64,000 nt of DNA from Undaria pinnatifida (lineage: Eukaryota; Sar; Phaeophyceae; Laminariales; Alariaceae), in contig JABAKD010000027.1 in the NCBI GenBank assembly GCA_012845835.1, positions 186,001 through 250,000 on the forward strand. The letters are read 5' to 3'. The position numbers and the translations under genes were made by a program. This document shows positions 34,258 through 47,800 of the stretch, one piece after another. Position 1 is the stretch's first letter; every line of letters starts with the position of its first letter. The notes under the pieces are model-generated. The model did no database searches. It was not told where the DNA came from and saw only the letters and a list, made by a program, of their open reading frames with translations.

Positions 34258-34530
34258 GGGGGCTTCTTAGCCTAATATCATCCAAAATAGTTCTTCTGCA
34301 AAAATACAATTCGGTGTGTGGCAAGACAGTACGTTCATTGGGTTGCATAATATGTTTCATCCTCGCCCCTTGGCCCTTGAGGGAGGCATAGATAGGAGCC
34401 CCAGGAATAGGTGGACTCGTACCATAGCATACATCGCTTGCAGGATTAAAGCCACGAAAACCCTTGACCCAGTAGTCCCCTCCTGCCTCTTCAGCCCCAG
34501 ATATGTCATTTTAAGGGCGAGACGAAGAAA
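34258..34530 (-). pseudogene. Unidentified frame cut by the Copia LTR
   Basis: On the minus strand an open frame runs from about 34520 into the LTR at 34257 (YWVKGFRGFNPASDV, GTSPPIPGAPIYASLKGQG, KHIMQPNERTVLPHTELYFC, RRTILDDIRLRSP). Composition looks coding rather than random, and a possible acceptor (GAAGAGGCAG) lies near 34480. I do not recognise it. It could be a host exon interrupted by the element, or part of an older retroelement. No continuation is evident left of 28531. Confidence 0.3.
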
Positions 34531-35919
34531 CTCTCCGAAGGCACCACGGATGAGGTTGGGGTAACGCTACGACGGCACCACGCTAAGCATCTTTACATGC
34601 TTCCTTGATCAGTGGCTTGATCGGTGGCGCATGTCCACCGAACAATGTGTGCGTCAGGCTCAAATTCTCCCAATAATATGTGTGTGTCGGGCCATGTTTA
34701 TGAAGCTATCATTGTGGAGGTTTGTCTCGTGTCCTACTAAACAGCGCCTCCGGCTGGTGTGTCTGCCATCGCTTATGCCGTGATTTTCTGTATGACCGTT
34801 CAACCGAACCAATGATTTAACTGTGCAGTATACTGGGAAGTAGCGCGGCAACGCATATCGTTGGTGCAGCAACACAGTCGCCCTGAAAGGACTTTCTTGA
34901 TCTTCTTGCTGTTGATCAGCTCTCTGGTTAGCATAGGGCTCTCCCCGGTTCGTTCATCACCGCATCAAGTGATGGAAAATGCACGTACCCGATGTCCGGG
35001 GTGGTGGTGTGGACACGGGGGCCGTGTTTAGCTCCTGGGGTTGACACAGGCGGCGCTGGGGCGGCAGTGCAGCCAGCACGACGATGGTGGAGGTCCACAG
35101 AGGGTCGAGGAGCGTGTGTATTCCCGTTACTCCAAATGCCACACACACAAAACACATTCTACAAGAAGCCAGAAAAAGGGATGACATACACTATTTCTAA
35201 CGCGTAGTGGTTTACTTGTTGAGCGGACGCTTAGGCCTGCGACATCCCCAAAACGCTCTGGAGCAAAAAAAGTAGGGGGATGTTGACCCTACCCATACTG
35301 TATATTCATGTTCTTGAAGCTTTTAGCGGTTGTCCATGGAAGCTTCCATGGCACTTCGTTTGCTTCTTGTGGGCCGTCATGACACTTCCATGGGACTGCC
35401 ATTGCACGTGCGTGGATGTTTGTGGCACTGCCATAAGGTTCCATGGCACTTTCATGGGCCTCCACGAGCTTTCACCGGTTTCCATGGCGCTGTCGTGGAA
35501 GGAAATTTCATGAACGTTAACGAAACCGTAAACGAAACCGGCGACCTTGGATCAATGGCACGGTACGATAAGGGTTAAATTGATGCTATTTTGATGTTAA
35601 TAAGAACCTTTCTTGACAGCGGCTCGGGGTCACTCGCGGGAGTGACCCCCCAGTTCCTTGCGGTCACAGGCTTTCTTTCTTTCTTTCGTGCTGTTTTTAT
35701 TTTTCGATGTTAAATCCCAATGAGATGGTAAGCAACGCTGCGCCAAACAAAATCGCCCAACGTGTTTTTGTCCGTGAGGTACAGAGTCACTCACGTGCGA
35801 GCATGGTATGATAGCTCAGAGCCGACTGGAGAAAAGGGGGTATGATATGTATCTCAACACAACAACTCCGTAGGCTCGATCCATGACGATTTCAGCGCAG
35901 CTTTAAGAAAGCTAAAATA
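34531..35919. other. No recognisable gene
   Basis: Short frames only. 35330-35510 is rich in TTCCATGG words, an outlier of the array that follows. 35680 has a (TTTC)n stretch. Confidence 0.5.
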
Positions 35920-36450
35920 GAAACTGCCATGGGAACTGCCATGACACTGCCATGGCATTGCCATGAGGTGTGCCCTCGAATGCCATGGAAAGCCCATAGG
36001 GTTCCACGGATGGTGACGTGGGTGCCCCATGAGTCAGCACTAACAACGGATGGGTGTCGCATGGCCGACCCATGGAACAGCACCATGATGTACATGGGCG
36101 ACGCATGGGCGACTCTTGGGCTAACACTTAAAACCCATCGACGACCCACGGGTGACCCATGCGAGGACACCGTAGATCCAAGGGCAACCCGTGGTTGACC
36201 CATGAGCCAGTACTATAAACCCAGGGGCAACCTATCGATGACCCATGAGCGACCCATCGGCCAGCACTACAAACAAATGGGTGACGTATGGGCGATCCCC
36301 GAGACAGCACTTTGTAGCCATGGGCGAAATGCGGGCGACCCATGGGGCATAATTGTCAAGTCATAGGTGATCCATAGGTGATCCTTGGGCTATGGGCCAC
36401 AAATAAAATACAATCTGGCTGACCCATGGACCAGCATTATAAACTCGTGG
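35920..36450. repeat. CCATGG-rich array, left arm
   Basis: Degenerate units of roughly 45-65 bp, each with 'gacccatggg' type words and a 'cagcact' spacer. Orientation is opposite to the right arm. Long frames on both strands here come from the repeat. Confidence 0.75.
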
Positions 36451-36479
36451 GAGGCACAAAGGTCACCTATGACCATGAC

Positions 36480-37510
36480 TGGCCTATACTATGGGTTTAG
36501 AGTGTTGGCCTATGGGCCGTCCAAGGCTGTACAGTACTAGCGCATGGGTCGTTCGTAGGTCACCCATGGGTCGTCCATGGGTTTGTAGTAGAAGCCCATG
36601 GACCTCTCATGGACCCGATGGGTCTTCCACTAGCAGACCACGGGTCTACCATCTGTCATCCATGACATTGTGCAGACAAACATCAAGAATCAAGCACCAA
36701 GAAAACAATTTTGTGCATACCGACATTGTACTTTTGTTTTTACGTGATGCTTCAGTCCCGCCCGTGGGGAGCCCATAGGTTGCCCATGGGTTGCCCATGG
36801 GTTTCTTGTGCTTGTCCATGGGTCGTCCACCCACGTCTCCCATTGGTCACCTACCTATGTCGCCCAAGGGTAAATAATGCTGTCCCGTGGTATGCCCATT
36901 GTTCATGGGTGCCCATCCTATTTCCGAGTCATCCCACGGTAGGGGTTGCAGTTGTATGATTGCGCCCAAAGGTCCCTGGGCGCGATTGAGTTCCTCATGT
37001 GAGGAACTGCCGGTCAATATAGTAATTTCACGAGTACGATATACTTTTGGACCAAGGCATAGAAGCTTGGTCGGGTTGTGCGAACGGATGCCTTCGGAGT
37101 CATTTTTCGGGGGAGATATTGATTTCCTCAGATGAGGAGCTCAGGGACTGATCTGATCATGCTGCAACCCTACCGTGGGATGGCTCTTCCATGGCTTGCT
37201 CATGGGTCCTAGACAGGATACAGTGTGGTCCCACGGGTTATACCCAAGGGCCAACCATTCTTGCCCATGGACCATCCATGAGTGTATAGTGCTGTCTCGC
37301 AAGTCGTCCAGTGGTAGTCCATGGGTCAACCATGGGTCGCTCGTAGGTCGCCCATGGGTCCATGGGCCGACGACGGGTTCCAAGTGCTGGCCCATGAGTT
37401 GCCTATGGGTCACCCATGACTTGATAGCCCTGGTCGACGGGTCACTATTGACTTTGCAATACTGACCCATCTGCCTCCCATGGCGGCAGAGTCTCATGGT
37501 ACTCCCATGG
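36480..37510. repeat. CCATGG-rich array, right arm
   Basis: Same family in the opposite orientation ('gggtcgcccatgggtc', 'agtgctggcc'). It includes two short hairpins with unlike flanks, TTCCTCATGTGAGGAA (36991-37006) and TTTCCTCAGATGAGGA (about 37123). No gene. Confidence 0.75.
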
Positions 37511-39142
37511 GGCTTCCGCGAAAAGGCAACTAATGCGCATACTTCAAGCCACCACACGTCTTGGTGCGCGCACCTGTTGCACCAAGCAAAACTTTAGCAT
37601 TTGGTGCACGCCGTGGGTTTTGTTGGGGGTCGTTCGAACTACTCGTGGGATAGTCATATCTAGCAACCATCGATGCGATGATGAGGGAGGACCGTTGATA
37701 GCCATTGTAGCGGCCCCTCTATAGCAATACCGAGCACCGGTATGTTCACTACGGAGGGAAATACCGGCAAGTGGCAACCGGCACTACTGCGCATACTGCC
37801 ACCATTAATCTATGCCAAACGATTTTGCAGGTGCCATAGCGAGCAACCGGCAAAACTCAACCGGCGCTACGGAGGGACCCCTACGACCGCAGTAACCTCT
37901 CAGGCGGGAACTTGGGCGAAAATACAAACTTTCAGAATTAGTTCCTAGAGCGAAGTGGACTCGCGCTGGAATCGACAGTTCTGCTATCAACAGTACTGCG
38001 GTCCCTTTGGGTGTCTCAACACCCTGCAAGATTAAACCCTGGGATCGTCCAACTTGCACCAATTTGCACCCATTCTCAAACTCTGCAAGACCTTCGCATG
38101 CCTGCCATTGTACGATGCCACACCATTGCTTGATTATATGACGATGTCACTCTATGGTATAATAATGACATTACGACATCGGACAGGCCTCGCTTGGATC
38201 AAGTCACTGCGGCAATACCCAGGTCGAAGCATGGCTACTCGCCGCTTGAAATGACAGTGGCAGTGGCCACTAGCCGCTAGAAATGACATGTTTCCAATAG
38301 AAATAAGCGATGCAGGGGGGTCAAGCTCTTGTGATGACCTCGAAACAGATACCAACAGCTACAGAGGAAGTGACTAAACAGCTCTGACGCGTTTGTGTTC
38401 AAAGGTTTTGATCTTTTTTTTCTGCCGTGAAACTCAAATGCCACGACCGTGCCCGAGAGCGGAACCAGGCATTCATCGTTTTCAGCAAAGTAATCATGTG
38501 TGATGATGATATGGAATTATTATGTGTAATGATAATGGTGGTGATGATGATGATGATGATAATAGTGATGATGATGGTGATGCGTGTTGCGAGTTGCAAG
38601 TGAGAGGAACGGTACCAGCGACAACATACTTGTACGTCACCGGTAACGGCAACATGAATCAAGTAGCCAAACAAGACTGAGTGGGGAACAGAAAAACACT
38701 GCCAAGTTTATTATACAAAAAACAATACGACCGAGACCAACATAATGGTATCATGTACAATCCGCCTCTTCGAGTTTCGTCGACGCGCTTCTCTAGCCAC
38801 CAGCAGCGATGCTAACCCTTTCAACACTTTCGACCCTTTTACGACCGTGAAACTTACGAATAATAGTAATATTAGTAGCTTAGTCTTGCCAATCCCATAC
38901 GACGCATACGACGCACGCTACTGTAGAGGCGCACCATTTTTCGTTTGAGAGATTCCTTCCCCACTTGAGGAGGCGAATGCCTTTTGAACATTGGGGTGCC
39001 CTAACCCTAACCCTAACCCACGAAATAGACTGGAGCAAAATCGAAAGTGACTCCCGATCAATAATCCCCTGGCTTAGGCAACCAACCTAAACTATGGCGA
39101 AAATATAAACGAATTCCGACGATTTGGGGTCAAGAATCCCCG
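37511..39142. other. No gene; holds a TAGTGCCGG-family repeat and microsatellites
   Basis: 37720-37900 is a copy of the CCGGCACTA family. 38500-38590 is a (GATGAT)n tract, and 38999-39018 is three CCCTAA units. No gene seen. Confidence 0.55.
37720..37900. repeat. TAGTGCCGG-family repeat, copy 1
   Basis: Shares 'accggcactac', 'tatgccaa.cgatt..gcaggtgcc' and 'accggcgcta.ggagggacccct' with copies at 46850-47035, 53036-53165 and 55560-55735. Confidence 0.6.
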
Positions 39143-39615
39143 TCATTCATAAAACGTTCCGACCAAAACGTGCGCTACCTCTATCGCAGCACGCGTCACA
39201 CCAGCTTCAACTTCAACCTCAACTTCAACTTCAACCATTTGGTCTTCAAAAATGTGGAGTGAGCTTCTAAAGGGTTCGTTTCTACGCACACCCTCAGTGG
39301 CGCTAGCCGGGGTAGTGACGCAAGACCACCTCGCCGGCAGGTTCATGTACACACTGATGACGCCAACTCTATGCTCTCCCATGTCGAACACAACTGGTCA
39401 GGAGCGGGCGTCGGCATTACCGCGCCGTTGGGCCAACAAAAAACTCGAAGGGGTGAGATCAGACTGAAATCCGTGTGGTACAGATGTGATACAGGCTGAC
39501 CAAACCAGGCACACACATGAAAGCGTATTGGGCTAAAGTGTTTTATCCGGATCTCCACGAGGATCTGAAAAACAAGCAAGGAAGAAAAATGTCGTCCTTA
39601 TCAGTTGCTTCCGTT
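39143..39615 (-). other. Probable 3' untranslated region of the ABC1 kinase gene
   Basis: Directly follows the stop codon of the last kinase exon. It contains a CTTCAA-type repeat (39205-39235) that opens a VEVEVEVE frame on the minus strand. No polyadenylation signal can be assigned with confidence. Confidence 0.35.
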
Positions 39616-40181
39616 TCAGTGCCCCCTGCCTCTAAATCCGTTCTCTATGGAGCTTCGTACACGCGCTCCATGACTCCCTTCACTGTACGGCATGTCCTTA
39701 ACCTCAGAATCCCGTAGCTCTTGCCTCAACTCCTCAATGCTACTCCTTTCCCGCCCGTTTCGCGTTTTGACCTCACCATTTCTATCACCAGCCTTTCCCA
39801 CCACCACCCCTGCAGCAGTGGGCAAGTCTCCGCAAATAACGTCCCCCATAGATTCGGCTCCGGTTCCCAGAACCGTTCCGACGGCGGCGGGATTGCTCCT
39901 GTCAACCGGCGGAAGTTTCGCAGCATTTAGACTGCCGCTCATCACTGATGGTGGTGCAATTGCATCGGTCGCAGAAGGCAGGTGTGCGAGCTCGCCATCG
40001 CTAACGCTTGAAGGTTTGCCGGACGCGCTGTCTTCTGGAATATGCCTGTTGAGTACCTTCTCTTTATCCTGGTGCTGATGTTTGCTTGCTAGTTCTTCCG
40101 CTTTGTCTTCGCGACCACTCGTGTCGCGTAACAGCTCTCGCAGGAACTTCCGGTCTTGTTTGCTCTTCACGGCTTGCGCCA
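39616..40181 (-). CDS. Kinase exon J: low-complexity C-terminal tail
   Basis: After acceptor GTGACGCAG the exon is open for 187 codons and then stops. Joined to the phase-1 end of exon I it makes a Leu codon and stays in frame. The sequence begins basic and acidic (AQAVKSKQDRKFLRELLRD) and is then Ser/Pro/Gly-rich and probably disordered, ending GFRGRGH. No domain is recognised. It could instead be the last exon of a different gene; phase and position favour the kinase. Confidence 0.55.
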
Positions 40182-43100
40182 CTGCGTCACAAAAGGTATC
40201 ACACGTACTATTTTCAGATCACTGTTTTATCGCACAGATCAGCTCACTATAAACATCACACGTACTGTTTCCTAGGACTATATCACATCGATCAGGTCAG
40301 ATCATTATAGACCATTCTCACACATCACTGCAAAGGTCACATAGACAATTTCATGGATCAGTCTATAGGTCACACAGATGTTTTTCCACGGATCGTTGTA
40401 TAGCTCGCACATATCGTTTCCGCTGATCACTGTGAGCATGTCACAGATCACTTCCACGGATCACTGTATCACGGTACATATCACACAAAGAAATTTTCAG
40501 GGATCAGGGATCACTGTACAGACCACACGCATAATCTCCACGGACCACGGAAAATATTACACAGATCATTTTCACGGATCACTGCACATATCACACAGAT
40601 CATTTCCACGGGTCACTGCACATATCATACCGATCATTTCCACGGATGTGCACCGTCTGTTTTTCACCGGGCTGATTTATAGGATCTAATAAATCTGTAG
40701 GACATTTCCGCACTAATGATAGTCCTGTACAGGGTGCGGTCGTGATGTAATGCGCGTTGCCGCGGTTAAAAGCGCACTCTAATCTCTAATCTCTATTATC
40801 TTATCTCTAATCCGGTACCACTTGTACACATGTTCATATGATGATCTGTACGATACTCATTTATCTACAAACGTTTTATATCACCTGGAAGACGTGGGCA
40901 AAATTGAGAAAAATCCATCGCCGCCATACATTGCGCCCAACGAAAAAAGAGGCCCACAAAAGGGAAAGAGGGCCGTATTCAAACGTGAGAGTACACGGTC
41001 GCTGGAGAAACGACGCAAACTGTCGCGACACCGTGAAATCCAGGGGCATTGCACTAGAGGGATATACATGTGTGATCTCCGTACATCAAACCGTTCTTCC
41101 CACCCAACGACATCAGCGCACTAAGAGTTCGTCCTAAATTTTCGCCCCAGAGAGATAGCTGGTTCACACTATGCGGTGGCAGCGAAAAAAAAACAAAATA
41201 TTTGCAACAGCATGAGGAACGCAAACAAAATGCCAAGGTACAGCGCGAAAAAGCCAATCCAGCTAGCGTTGGGCTGCGAAAGCAGCTGAGTTCAATCGAC
41301 ACACGACGCGTATGAAAACACGTGGAAGCGTGGTGAGCTAAAGCTTTATTTTTCCCCATCCGCCGGAGGAAAAAAAAAAAAAAAAAAAAAGCCAATAAAA
41401 CAATCCAGACCAGATGAAAACAATTAGTGCTGAATGAAGATATAATACTAGTATAGGCCTTATGGCGTTGTATGGACGCTTCCTGTGCTTTGGGCGGCCA
41501 TGTCGGTTATTTTTATCAAGAAGCATAACAATGTCGTACGCGTAGCTGAATGTAACCGCTACCTCAGGTTGTCGCTATATATGGCATGAACACACGGGCA
41601 AAACACACTCGGGAAAACGACGGCCAACACTCCGACAGCGGTACCAAAAAACCCGGTTCATTCTCACGCAATGACAACGGAATTACAGGGTTGACGCAAA
41701 TGCTTCAACTGCCGTACTCCCACGTCTACAAAACAAATATACTTCTATTGATAGCAAGAACGCCTCAGGGCTGACACCTTTGTCTACATCTTCAACTAAG
41801 TCCTGCGAAACACCACACACCGTGTTAGGCGCGACAATGCACTCTCAAGGCAGGATGGCCTAAGCCTAAACCCGGGTGTCATTCTCTCGCACAGGCAGCG
41901 AAACAACCCGTCTGCTGAAACGTTGGTGAAATTGCTCCAACTGCAGCTCTTCCCATTTCGTAAAGACCAAGTCTAGCAGGAAAATATCAAGGCTGGCGTT
42001 GCACACCTTGACACAATCCCTGCGCAACATCGCAAACCGCGGTAGACTCTTCAAGGTACTCACATGGCAGGATGGCCTTGACACCGAAGTCACCCACAAG
42101 CCGCTGTCCGACCTTGTGCGCCTCCAGCAGCACTTGTGCCCCATCAAGGATGTTGTATGTCGGCAGGAGCGCCTGTAGACCGCGGCATGCGACCCGGTGT
42201 CGCGACGAAACGCAGAGCGGCACGTAAGAGCGCGGAAGATTAAAATATACTCCGTATATTATAGCTGCAGCTAGAAAATCGCACTGCTCGATATTTGTAC
42301 CTGTCGTCAATCCAATCCAAACACAACACAACACAACAATTAATAAAGTGTTCTGCCGTCGATGGGTGATGGTGTGTGTGCGTCACTCAATGGTTCGAGC
42401 TCAAAAGTCTTTAGAAAACAATACCTGGTACGTACCGATAAGTAGTTCGGGTCATTTTTCGGGGATTTCCTCGGAAATCCCCTCTCGGAGATTCCGATCG
42501 TCGGGTGGGACATGGGACATGGACACTCGTTACGCTCGTACTAAAACATCGCCAGCGGTTTACCATAAAGCACCGCGAGCATACCTTTGAAGATGGGTGT
42601 AACATGATATGTCTATTGAAACATCGACAGACAATGGCAGCGGTCTGAGAACAATGCCGTCCACCATCCTCATGGTGTCATACCGTCCGCCAACACGCCC
42701 GTTGATAATAAAGGTGCGACAATGTGTTCGTGGCTACGATGCAGCTGTCCAGACACATCCCTAATATGACTAGGGATGACTAGGGATGACTAGGGATAAC
42801 GATGACCAACTATAACTAGGTACGCCAAATTATGGGTCTGGGATGTGGCTGATTATACAAACACTAACTACACAAGGCTGGTTATACAAACACTACCTTA
42901 CAACTAATGTGTTATACTGCGCAATTACGTTCTGCAAACAGTAAGTTATACCAAGAGTAAGCGGCCGATAGTAGCACTAGTAGCATTAGTAGTATAGTTA
43001 TTAGTTGGCTAGATACTTCGTATTGTAATGAATTCACGTTGTATGGTTAAAAAATGCAGTTTGTAACAGTTAGCCATTGTGTTTTAATTCCCGGGGTTCC

Positions 43101-44771
43101 GTGTCTTGGCTTCTGACTTGCGCGTTTGTGGCTCGACATATCTGTTACGGCACTTACGAAACAGGCTAAACCCGTAGCTAGATAGTTCATTATGTCCTCC
43201 GCTCTCCAACAAAGTAACTGGGATTCAAAATAACTGAGAATAGTCGTGCAGTTTAGCCCCAACTACGGTCTGTGAGGAACATCGCTCAGCTTACAAACCT
43301 CCTACGAGTTGAGCTGGAAAGCGAGAGCGACGCAAAATGCAAAACATAAAAAGTCTTACAGTCCTACTAGTCTGAGCGTCACCTTTCCCATGCTGTCGAG
43401 GCAGAGGATGTTGAGAATCAGCGTAGCATACTCGACATCCACCCGAACCGAGTGCCTCCTCACGCACGTAAGCACGCCCCGAAGGACATCCCCGACGTCC
43501 ACGTCCTGCAACCACGAAAACGAATTCGATATATAAACGGGGTTACCTGGTATCAATTAAACACTTAATACGAAGTATACATTTAGTCTATGTGTGGATG
43601 GGGTAAGCGGGATTGGTTAAAGATGTATATATATATGTATGTATGTATATGTATATACATATCTATATCTAACAAGGTTTCTCTTCGGGATGTGGTTCGC
43701 TTGAAATCCCGGGGGTGTCGCGCGAGCTGAGCAACAGGGGGGGGGAACCAGACAGCCTTGGAAACTAAAGCAACAAGTTGTCCACCGCGCAAATAACCCT
43801 GACCCAAGTATCACCGACCAGCCTAACAGAGTTAATAGTTTTTTTTTGCGTATTTTGGAGATGAAGGGAGATGTACAGAGGAGCAGCTGATCACTATTCC
43901 ACTGCTACTTCTCTATTGCACTACTATTTCAGTACTATTTCGCTACTATTTCACTACTACTTCACTACTATATGACTAGTTGACTAGTTCACTAGTTGAC
44001 TAGTTCACTAATTAACTGCCATGTTCGGGAGGAGGTATTTTGCATGAGGACATGAGGACAACCATTATTTTCGTAGTTCGAGGGCATAGAGGTATTGACT
44101 TAATCAATTCATTCATCGTTCTGTTCGGGGGCGGGGGCAGTGGAGAAAAGGGAGCTTGACTAAATAAATATATGTTCGAGATTCGGGGAGACGATAGAAA
44201 AAGAAACGAAATGTAATAATTTCAAACAGAGTTCATGAAGTATATTCCGCCTATGGGCATCCGAAATGAAATAATCACGCTCAACAAAAACGACGTGGAC
44301 GCCGCCGCAGAGTGAAATTTGAATAAGTGACGGGTGCCGAGCAGCATAAGAAGGTTAATAGCCGGGGTGCTGACTGTTGTAAGGTTGTAAGGTTGTCGTA
44401 GGGCATGCCATGCCGGACCACTTTTCCTAGGGCTTTGTATTGTGGGGGCAGCCTCAGTCAGTGGAGGTTATACCCACTGTGTCAGCAGTCAATATACTGG
44501 ACTGCATCAGTGCATTTGGTTCGAGCGAAGCGGGAAACGCCGAAAGCACAGGCAGCCTCAACCCGTACATAGCTACTGATAGTATTAATAGTAATGGTAT
44601 TAATAGTAGTGGTGGTAGTATAAATAGCAACGGTAGTAGCAGTGTCAGTGTCAGTGTCAGTACTAGTGGCATCAAATGTTAGTACGAAATAGTAGCACTC
44701 GTACTACTAGCACTCGTACTACTAGCAGTAGTCTTAGTAGTAGTAGTAGTAGTAGTAGTAACAGCAGCAGC

Positions 44772-44803
<32 letters not shown>

Positions 44804-47800
44804 CAGCAGCAGTAGTAGTAGAAACAGTAGCAGTAGTAGAAGTAGTAGCAGTAGCAGTAGTAGCCGTGCCAGTGCGCAGCCCGAACTGTATTGCACTAGT
44901 ATTATGCTTGTATTACACTTGTATTGCCCGGCACAGCCGCTTCTCCTCCCGGTAAGGCCAGATAGCTGCCACTGTGGTAAAGTTGTAGCCGGGTAGCCTC
45001 GTCGGAGATTTGACAGCGAGTTCGACTCTCGATAAAACCTATTCTGACCCAGGCGTAGCTACCCAGATAGCTACCTAGAATGTAATGAGTGAATGAGTGA
45101 ATGAGTGAATACGTTCGGTCATCAAGCCACTACGAAGAGCGCACAGCAGTACCAGCATCAGCATGTTTGACGGGTGTGGTACATATCACAAAACTCCTAA
45201 TACCGCAGTTCCGACACGCCTCCTACATCAAGGAACTTCTGGCTGTTTCGTGTGGTCGATGCTGCATTCGTCATTTTGCCATGACTTTGTCTCGCTGTGA
45301 ACCCCCGAAGGTGCTAAGAAATATCAGTGTAACTCTATTGGGGTATGTCGTGGGCCGGTTCTTGAAGACTGTGAAACACACAATCTGACACACGTCAACG
45401 AGCTCTGAGAGCACTAACGAAAGCCCAACTCGAGACAAATCGAAACGAGGATCGCAACTAGCAACCGAGGTCAGATAATAGAACTGGGCGAAAAAGAGCG
45501 AACAAAGCCTAAAAGCGGAAGCCTTGTACAACAGAAACGGTCACGACATTATAAAAAACAAAACAAAACAAGAATGTCTAGTCTAGTCTAACGAGTGTCA
45601 CCTCTGATGGTACTGCACGAGTACCGCGATCTCCCTCTCTCTGCTGCTGCTGTTGCTGCTGCACGCACGTAGTATCATAGTACCCGGGTGTGATCGATGG
45701 GAGGGCACCCGTACTGGTGGTCATTCGGCACCTACGTAAGCTATAATCCGATTTCTTGTTTATGTTTTTCGACGGATGGCCTCGCAAGCTGCGTGTTTCT
45801 ATTAACTATTTACAAATACGGATAAATCGTCCGCTGTGAGTTGGCCCGACTGAAATAGTCGATACCCAGCTTCGCAAGCTGCGCGTTACCTCGGCCGAGC
45901 GTTGTATGTGTACTATTAACCACGCATGAAATGAGGATACCCGCCGACTGACCGACGACTAAGACAACTAAGACGACTAAGACGACTAAGATCCCTCCGT
46001 AACCTCTAAAGCAAAAAACAACAAATTACCCAAGCTATTTTCAATCCCTTTTATGTTTTGCTATTCTTGTCGTCTCATTTCACCCGCTCCACCTGACCGA
46101 CGAGTAAGACGACTAAGATCCCTCCGTAACCTCCAAAGCACAAAAAAAGAAATTACCCAACCCATCTTCAATCCTTTTTATGTTTCGTTATTCTTGTCGT
46201 TGCTTTCGGAGCGCGCAAACAGTTGACGTTAGAGGATGTGAGAGGATGTGTTTTGATGTTCGAGGACGTCGGCTCTTGGGTGAGGTATAGAGCGCGTGCT
46301 GTTACTGCTAGGAACAGATCGACGTAAGGTACCCCTCCCCTTAGCAAGTCTCTCATGTGTCAACTCTCCTGTGCCACGCGGCAGCAGCCCCGGTCTGGGT
46401 CGCCACCCATTACGAAACAATCCCAATGTCTCCAAGGCTTGGATACACCGCAAAAACTAGTTTGGGGGGCATATTTATTAATAGCGACCACAAACACGGC
46501 GGGTGCAATACTATCAAGTATCAAGAGAATACGCTAGGAACACCGGGCACTGCTACTACTAATGCATCACCATGGTGCGAGCGTGTATTGGTAGCACACC
46601 TCCCTACGTTGCACATGGAACATATGTGCCCCCTATCATACATCGTTACATGCGGCTAACGATGCTGTTAACGATGCTGCTAACGATGCTGCTAAAGATG
46701 CTGCAATCGATACTCGATGGTTATACCAACATGTCGTCAACGTTTCCCTCTCAAGTCTGCTGCGAATGCTGACACAAAACCATGTTACCGTACGGTACAA
46801 GCATGTCGTTGTGCCGCTGCGTGATTGTTTGCTGGAGAGGTGGTCTCCCGATAGTGCCGGTGTGTGCCAACAAACAATACTGCCAGTATGCCGGACTCCG
46901 GCATTATAGCATTATGGGGAATAGTGCCTACACTGGTATTGGTGCGGAGCGATTGCACCGGCACAAAACCGGCACTATTTAGGCACTTCACAGGCACTAT
47001 TCAATCGGCGCTGTAGGGAGACCCCTACTTTTATGAGAAACGTCGCCACGGTGCCGCGTCTCAATGTATAGCAGTGCAGCCACATGAGGCCCGTGGAACT
47101 GCTTCCATGCGTGTTGTGAGCTACTACACATGCGCACTCTCAACAGCCCCCAAACCCATGAACGGGGGTTCCCGCGAAGGGGGGCTATAGGACAGGCACA
47201 AAAAAACGACAGAGCGGCATCCGCCATTTCCCGAAAGAAGAAAACGCTTTCTGCGTTATTTGTTGTTTTGATATAAAGCGATTGACTCTTTCAGAATTGC
47301 ACAATTCTTTTCTGCGACCAATCACTTGCAATTGCTAATAGTGTTCATGTTTAGACTAGTAAAAAAAGGGCGAAAGTCTTAACGGTAACCTTCAACGGCA
47401 ACCTGAGTTTTCTTCGGCCAAGTCTTACCGTGTGATAGCCCCTGCACCTCTGGAGGAAAACAGCGTCCATGTCATGCAGGAAGGCCTCTTGCTCCTCCTT
47501 GCCGACACACGTCTGCTTCGTAGAAAAATTCAGCACGGCTCGACCAGCCTCGACTCCGTCTCCCGAACCCAAACACTCCTGTAGACATGCACACATGCAA
47601 CGTTTCCGGGGACAAGGACATCACCACATCACCACATCACCACATCACCACATCACCACATCACCACATCACCACATCACCACATCACCACATCACCACA
47701 TCACCACATCACCACATGACGACCGTCGCCGACAAATCGCTGTGATGGGACAGTGTATTGTACAACACTGCAAAAACGATCCCAAACCAATTGAAAATTA

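Noticed and set aside
35929-37465. Frames of 70-100 codons on both strands of the CCATGG array
   Set aside because: Arise from the repeat unit; present in all phases and orientations.
44676-44996. Ser-rich and Leu-rich frames
   Set aside because: Translation of an (AGT)n microsatellite.
44936-45060. tRNA-like 'gagttcgactctcg' phrase
   Set aside because: No matching acceptor, D-arm or anticodon arm at the required distance.
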